DNA of 64,000 nt from Spodoptera frugiperda (taxonomy: Eukaryota; Arthropoda; Insecta; Lepidoptera; Noctuidae). The position numbers and the translations under genes are program-made. The notes beneath the pieces are model-generated. The model was given only the letters and a program-made list of their open reading frames with translations. It ran no database searches and was not told the DNA's origin. The DNA lies in NCBI RefSeq assembly GCF_023101765.2, contig NC_064214.1, forward strand, positions 2,548,001 to 2,612,000. Reading direction: 5' to 3'. Below are positions 43,601 to 49,600 of the stretch, piece by piece (the first letter of the stretch is position 1; every line of letters starts with the position of its first letter).

Positions 43601-46600
43601 TTGATGGACTGCAACGGAGTTTGGTAAATTATAAACCTATCCGATGGAAACCATAATGATATACCATCATAGAGGGACGGAGCTATACAACCTTCATAGC
43701 TCCGTCCCTCTCGCACTGCTCAGTGATCGACCATTCTGACACAATTGTAATAGCAGACTAAGGCCCCAGGTCTCTTGTCTCCATCGGTGTACCAGCTACC
43801 TTAGAGCCTAAGGTAATGGCTATGTAAGCGACGATGGCGAAGAATAGTTGCTCGTCTAGTTCGTTCTGACAAATAGGTATTGCGTTGATAATGCTAACAA
43901 AATATTTTGAATCCTAGAATATTGTTGATGAACTCTGTGTATAGTGATAGCAAAATATTTCACAGAGCTGTCAGTTCTATGTGCAGTGTGGAAAATTTGA
44001 ATCCCAAATAACTGAAATCCCACTGAAACGTATTCACAGAATTTGCTCTGTTCAATACTAATTCCTAAATACTTTGGTCAACGTATGATAATACAATGCT
44101 TATTAATCCTTATTGAACTAGAATTCTAGATAAATTAGAATCTAATAGACAAAAAAAAAATCAAGTAGAAAATTATTCTCTTTATGTCTCGAGTATCTCA
44201 TAATTTTTGTATGACCAAATATAATAAAACACCAATCCTACTATATACAGCGAGTAACAAAATACCCATATACATCAAGAAGCACTGAAGAATACAGGTT
44301 GTATAGAATATCACACACTACAGGGGTCACTCGCTAATATTACGAAATATTTCTTATGTAAATCTGATCGCTTAGTACCTGTATCTATCTAATTTTGATG
44401 TTCGGTTTCTGGAAATTGATGTATTGGAAAAATTTATAACTTCTTTCCATGAAAACATATGTTTAAAAAACCCTTCCCGTATCGTTTGTTATGTTATCTA
44501 GTAACAGTGCACTTGATATATATACCCCTTTTTGTTACACCGTGTATAGGTAGAATACTTGGGAAGTTTAAACATTACACGATTCATAATTCTCATTTTA
44601 CTACAATATTCTCAAAATGTGTTCAATTCCTGAAAGATATAGTGTACATTAGGGAAAATATATCGTAGGCCTCATAAGATAAATGCCATTTTGCTGTAAT
44701 AAAATGACTTTGTACTATGAATTATTTGTTACGAAGATAAATGGGTCTAGGTCGGAAAACTGTTTCAGTCTTGGCTTATCTTATCACACGATACTGGAAT
44801 TTGAGCTTCGCAAATAAGGGGTTCATATAGGTCTTACAATTATTAGAAATTGCCTAAATTTCTACTAAATTTCAGTAGACTTTGCGCCCTATTTGTAACA
44901 TATGACTGGTCTTAGGGTTTGTGTAGACGAGCGACTTTTGACCTTAAAATTATTGTATTTAAAATTAAAATTTCTGGAATACGTAGTACTTTGGTAATAA
45001 GATCACTCTTTTCCTAATAAAATTATGATTTTGTTTATACAAAAATATAAATTGTTGAATAAAATATACGATGATGAAACGTTTTATGAAGATTACTGCT
45101 TTGTTTTGAGACAAAATGTAGTCTCTAGAACTACTGTTAGCTTGAGTAAATCGACTCGAGTGACTGTTAAAAATAACAGAATGTCTAACGATGTAATTTT
45201 CAAGTATATAGATAAATATAATTAAAATATAATTTGACAAGGATTTGTTTGAACAGCTATCTTAAAGAGTATATTGTATAAGTTTATAAATAATTTAAGT
45301 ACAAATAAGATGTACTTGATTAATATTTTTTTAGATATTAAGTAGACGAGTATCAATTATTATTGCTTTGATGCTCTATATTGTATTGATAACTTTTTTG
45401 AATTTACAAAATGTGTATTTGAAAATAGCATTTGTCGTGCAATAGTGCGTTGATACAATGTTTTGCGATGAGCAACCGACAAGCAACTTAGTTGTCGATA
45501 CCAGATACAATTAGTTGCTCGACTGCTTGACTTTAGTTTTAAAATAATATAAAATATATTTTTACATGCTTCTGTCAGATTAATATTGTTGTAATATGTA
45601 AAAAAAGATGTTGATGCTTTTATAAAATTCTGAATAACTTCTTCATTAAAATTTTCCATTCGCAATAGATATATGGACTATGCTGAAGTCAAATTAAGGA
45701 TTCGGTAAAGTTAAATGTTATCCAAAACTGTGTATAACATAAGTACTTCATTAAATTCTTAATCCAATGTACGTAAGGTCCAGTTTCACTTGTATTTTGT
45801 TATTAAAATCTTAACGTTATAGATAATTCTTTTAGTAACTTAGCTATGTACACCTAACATTAATAAAAGTATTAATCGAAAGTCTTAAAATATTAAAAAT
45901 CAGTCTGTTAAAATATTTAACTTACACAATTAATATTTAGTTCGTAAAAATTATATTAATAAGATTTCTTTTATCGTTTTAATATCAGTGTTTACTTACG
46001 AAAAACTTTACTTGATTCTATTAAAATGAGGGCTATCGTACCCGTCTCTAGAGGAAAGTAAGGGTGGGTTCATATCTGACGGAACATGCGTCGCGTATTA
46101 TCGGTCGCGTAACGGTAGAACAGACAAATGTATAGAAAAACACTTGATCATTCACACCCAACCGATGATACGTTAGTACAACCGATGATACGCTCGTTGT
46201 ATTTTACGTCAGATATGAACCGACCGAGCTTTTGGCCACTATGGGCGAATACGTACTTATACAGTAGTACCATCGATAGCCCTCATTATATCTTGAAAGA
46301 CTTTATAACTTTCTTTGTCTAGTATCAAACCTGCAGCTTTATGTTTCTAATCAATATTTGTTTTTTTTTTTACTCTAGATAAGCGAAGACAGCCCCCCAG
46401 AGACAGTAGACCCCGGCAACGCGGGACAGTACACGGGCAACGCGTCGGGTTGCGCGACACACGCGCCACAGTCGCTCCACTGCCTAGGTTTGTGCCTATT
46501 CATCATCATGTTAATGTCAGCGGCCGACGCGTTGCGTATACAAACAAATTCCTTGAGTTCTCAACGCAGACAGCCCCGTAGAGTAAGTAAGCGCGATTGT

Positions 46601-49600
46601 GAACTAACTGCTAGCATAAGGTTAGAGTTAAGCTGCGGAGGAACTCGGCCGCCTCGCGCGCCCTGCTTGCGACGCCTAACACCAACCTCTGCGACCGCAC
46701 TGGGCCCCTAGTACTCGTCGCGCCTAAGGCATTGTGATTTTAGTTAAATTTACCGGGTTTATATATAAGTACAAGCTGTTATTATTGATATGTTTGTTTT
46801 TAAGTTACAATTATGCTGTCCGATCACAATGTGGAGTCACGCCCGTCGCACTGATTTTTTCTGGCTTTAATTTTCAACTCGTCTCGACTTCAACGGCAAT
46901 AGTACAAGAGGATAAAACTAGAAGACTTGGCATAACCGACAGCTATTTCAGATGGTAATATAACTCGAAATAATATTTAAACAAGGCTTTGGAGGCTAGT
47001 TCTAAGAGGACATAGAACCACAGTACTTGCACTATAGCATAGGAGTAATAAAATAAATCAAAGGCAGCTAGCTATACATAGGCAGCTTTGACAGCATTCA
47101 TGCTAGCTAAGGAGGAGGCGGGGCGCGTGAGAGAACGAACCTCCTCACGCCCCAGCCGTCGCGAGAGACACTCCGGGCGTCGGGGATCGCGTGACGATCT
47201 CCGGCCACCGTAAGTGCGGGCCTGCGGACGGCGAGCAAGGGTAGTTCGCCGCCCGACCAGAACCAGACCCGTGCGTGCGGCGCGTCGCGTTCCGCGCGCG
47301 CCTCAAAGAGCCATCAGACCACCACAGATGGGGCCCAATAGGGCTGATGCCTAATCCGGAGCTGCGGACAACCTAGCGGGTTTACCGGGGCTCCGGCTCG
47401 AAAGCAGGAGTAGGAACGGGGTGGTTTTTAGTCAGTAAGAGTCTGACCCCCTCTCGCCTCGCCCAAGGCGAGAGACGTCATTGGATGATTTTCCCCCTCA
47501 AAAAAAAAAAAAAAGCTTTGACAGCATTGGACGTTGAATTCATTGGAAATTCCGTAATACTCTTGGTCTATTAGTTTAGTCCAAATCCTTGTAGGTTTCA
47601 CAGATTACTTGTACAATAATATGTATTCAGTTGGCGTTTACTAATTAATATAGATAGAAGCGGTTTAATTTATTACCGAAACCGCATCTGATTTTGCGGG
47701 CTCGAATTTAGATGATACACAAACTGTGTTTGTGTCTCGATTTCCGTCCTTCTCTCGAATGATAATTTCATTCTGAATTATGATTACAATACGTAGTTTC
47801 AATGTGTTCTATAATTTTTAACGCATTGAATTATTGTTACAAGAACACATACTTGGAAGACTAACTGTACTTAGGCCAAGACCGATGTGAGATGTTTATG
47901 AACAAATCACAAGGATAGATAAATTAAAAAATCACGGTTTACTCACGTTCTTTAATAGAGAAACGCTCTACTACTTTCGAGTCATAAAGGGACTCTTCAT
48001 TATCGATCTTGGTTTAAGTAAAAGCAGACATCGTATTCCATAGACTCGATTTAGAATCAGCAACCGTACCTGTCAACTCGATATTTTTCCTTATTTAATC
48101 TTTGTTCCAAATATTTTGGAACGAATGATACGAGTACCTAGGTAGCTTCTTTATGAAACATTTAAGGCAACTATGAATTTTATTTCTTACAACATAGAGT
48201 TGATTTTAAAGCCAGACTAGATCGGTGTGCTGAAGGCCATACAAACTTATAATAGAAATTGTTTACCAATAGTTAGCTAATTATGCCGCGTTTCGTACCT
48301 AGATTTCGTACTTAAGATTTACGTACGTACTGTTCATTAAGGGTATATATTGTACTAGTTAAGTAATATATATCATGTTATTATGTAAAGTTCAGATGTT
48401 ATAACCGATTTTGCGTTGATATTCAGAAATTAGCATCTAAAATGTTTGCTTTAAAAGAAAATATAAGGACTATTGGATTTTTTCTATAAGTTAAAACTGT
48501 AATTTATTAAACAATCATATCAAAAACGATTAATTTTACATCTGAACTTCACTTAATAGCATTTAATTGAAGAAATAATATGTCTATATGACAAGACACA
48601 CATCTATGTCGCACGGACAGTCGAAATGAAATACTTGTAACTATAAATTCACTAGGAATTGTAAGTAAATGTTCATTTGTATAAACCATCAAAATTAATT
48701 GGCAAAAAAGATATTAATGAAGAACTAGCGAACAAGTGCAATTACGTATAATAATGTTTAAATTACGATAATATCAAGATGACAACGTCCATTTTTCACG
48801 AGTAATTGCATTGTGGGATGTGTGAGTGAATATTATGTAAAGTTCTCTAATTCAATAACTTTGTATGTAAGAACTAACTTAAGCCAAAATTACGTACTTA
48901 TTTTTACAACGTGACCAATTATTTGATTTAGTGTGGTTTTCCACCAGAGATGTGCTATGCTACGTTGCTATGGAAGCGTATGGCTTCCACCAATCATATT
49001 CATAGGCACTGCTGGAAACGAACTCAGCTAAGCTATGTTTTTATATGGAAAGATGCGTGCTGTAAATGGGTTCCCTACTATCGATACATCGCATACTCGA
49101 GCTGCGCATCTTCCTTGCACAGCTACATAGCTTAGTATCAGTGGAAACGGTCACATAGTTTCACAGCTTTGCTATTATATCTTCGTAGCATAGCATCTCT
49201 GGTGGAAAAGCACCCATATTTCGATATTGATTTTTAAAGTTTTATTTTTATCATTTATGTGGCTACAATCATGTAGGCTTGTTCTTAAATCATGCTAGAT
49301 TCCTATTAAAGATTTATTTTGACTAAAAACGTGTAAAATTACGTTAAAAATGATACCAAATGTTAGCGCATTTACTATAACTATCTCTTCAAGTGTGTAA
49401 AACATAAATTATTTATTAATGAATCTATTTAGATATTATAATAATTAATAAACAAAAAAAATAATAGAATAAAATTTGTTTTAGTATAAAAATCGTATGA
49501 TTTATTTACGGCATCGTTTTGGCGATATTTTTCATTGATTTGCAATTTATGAACATTTGCAGCTTCTAGCAGCTATATTTTGTGTTATATCGCATATGTT

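Larger units (their letters stand above)
40991..46378 (+). other. Intron l/m
   Basis: A 5.39-kb intron with family H (41690-41905) and family I (43085-43200) repeats, a perfect hairpin (43671-43711) and nested MITEs (46027-46285). The minus-strand open frames at 42087-42485 and 45360-45665 have no recognisable domain. Confidence 0.75.

Noticed and set aside
45360..45665. 101-codon minus-strand open frame
   Set aside because: AT-rich, no motif, no context; most likely chance.
46583..46588. Stronger donor GTAAGT inside the read-through frame of exon m
   Set aside because: Using it would leave phase 0, while exon n needs phase 1, so the join to the Cys-rich exon would be out of frame.
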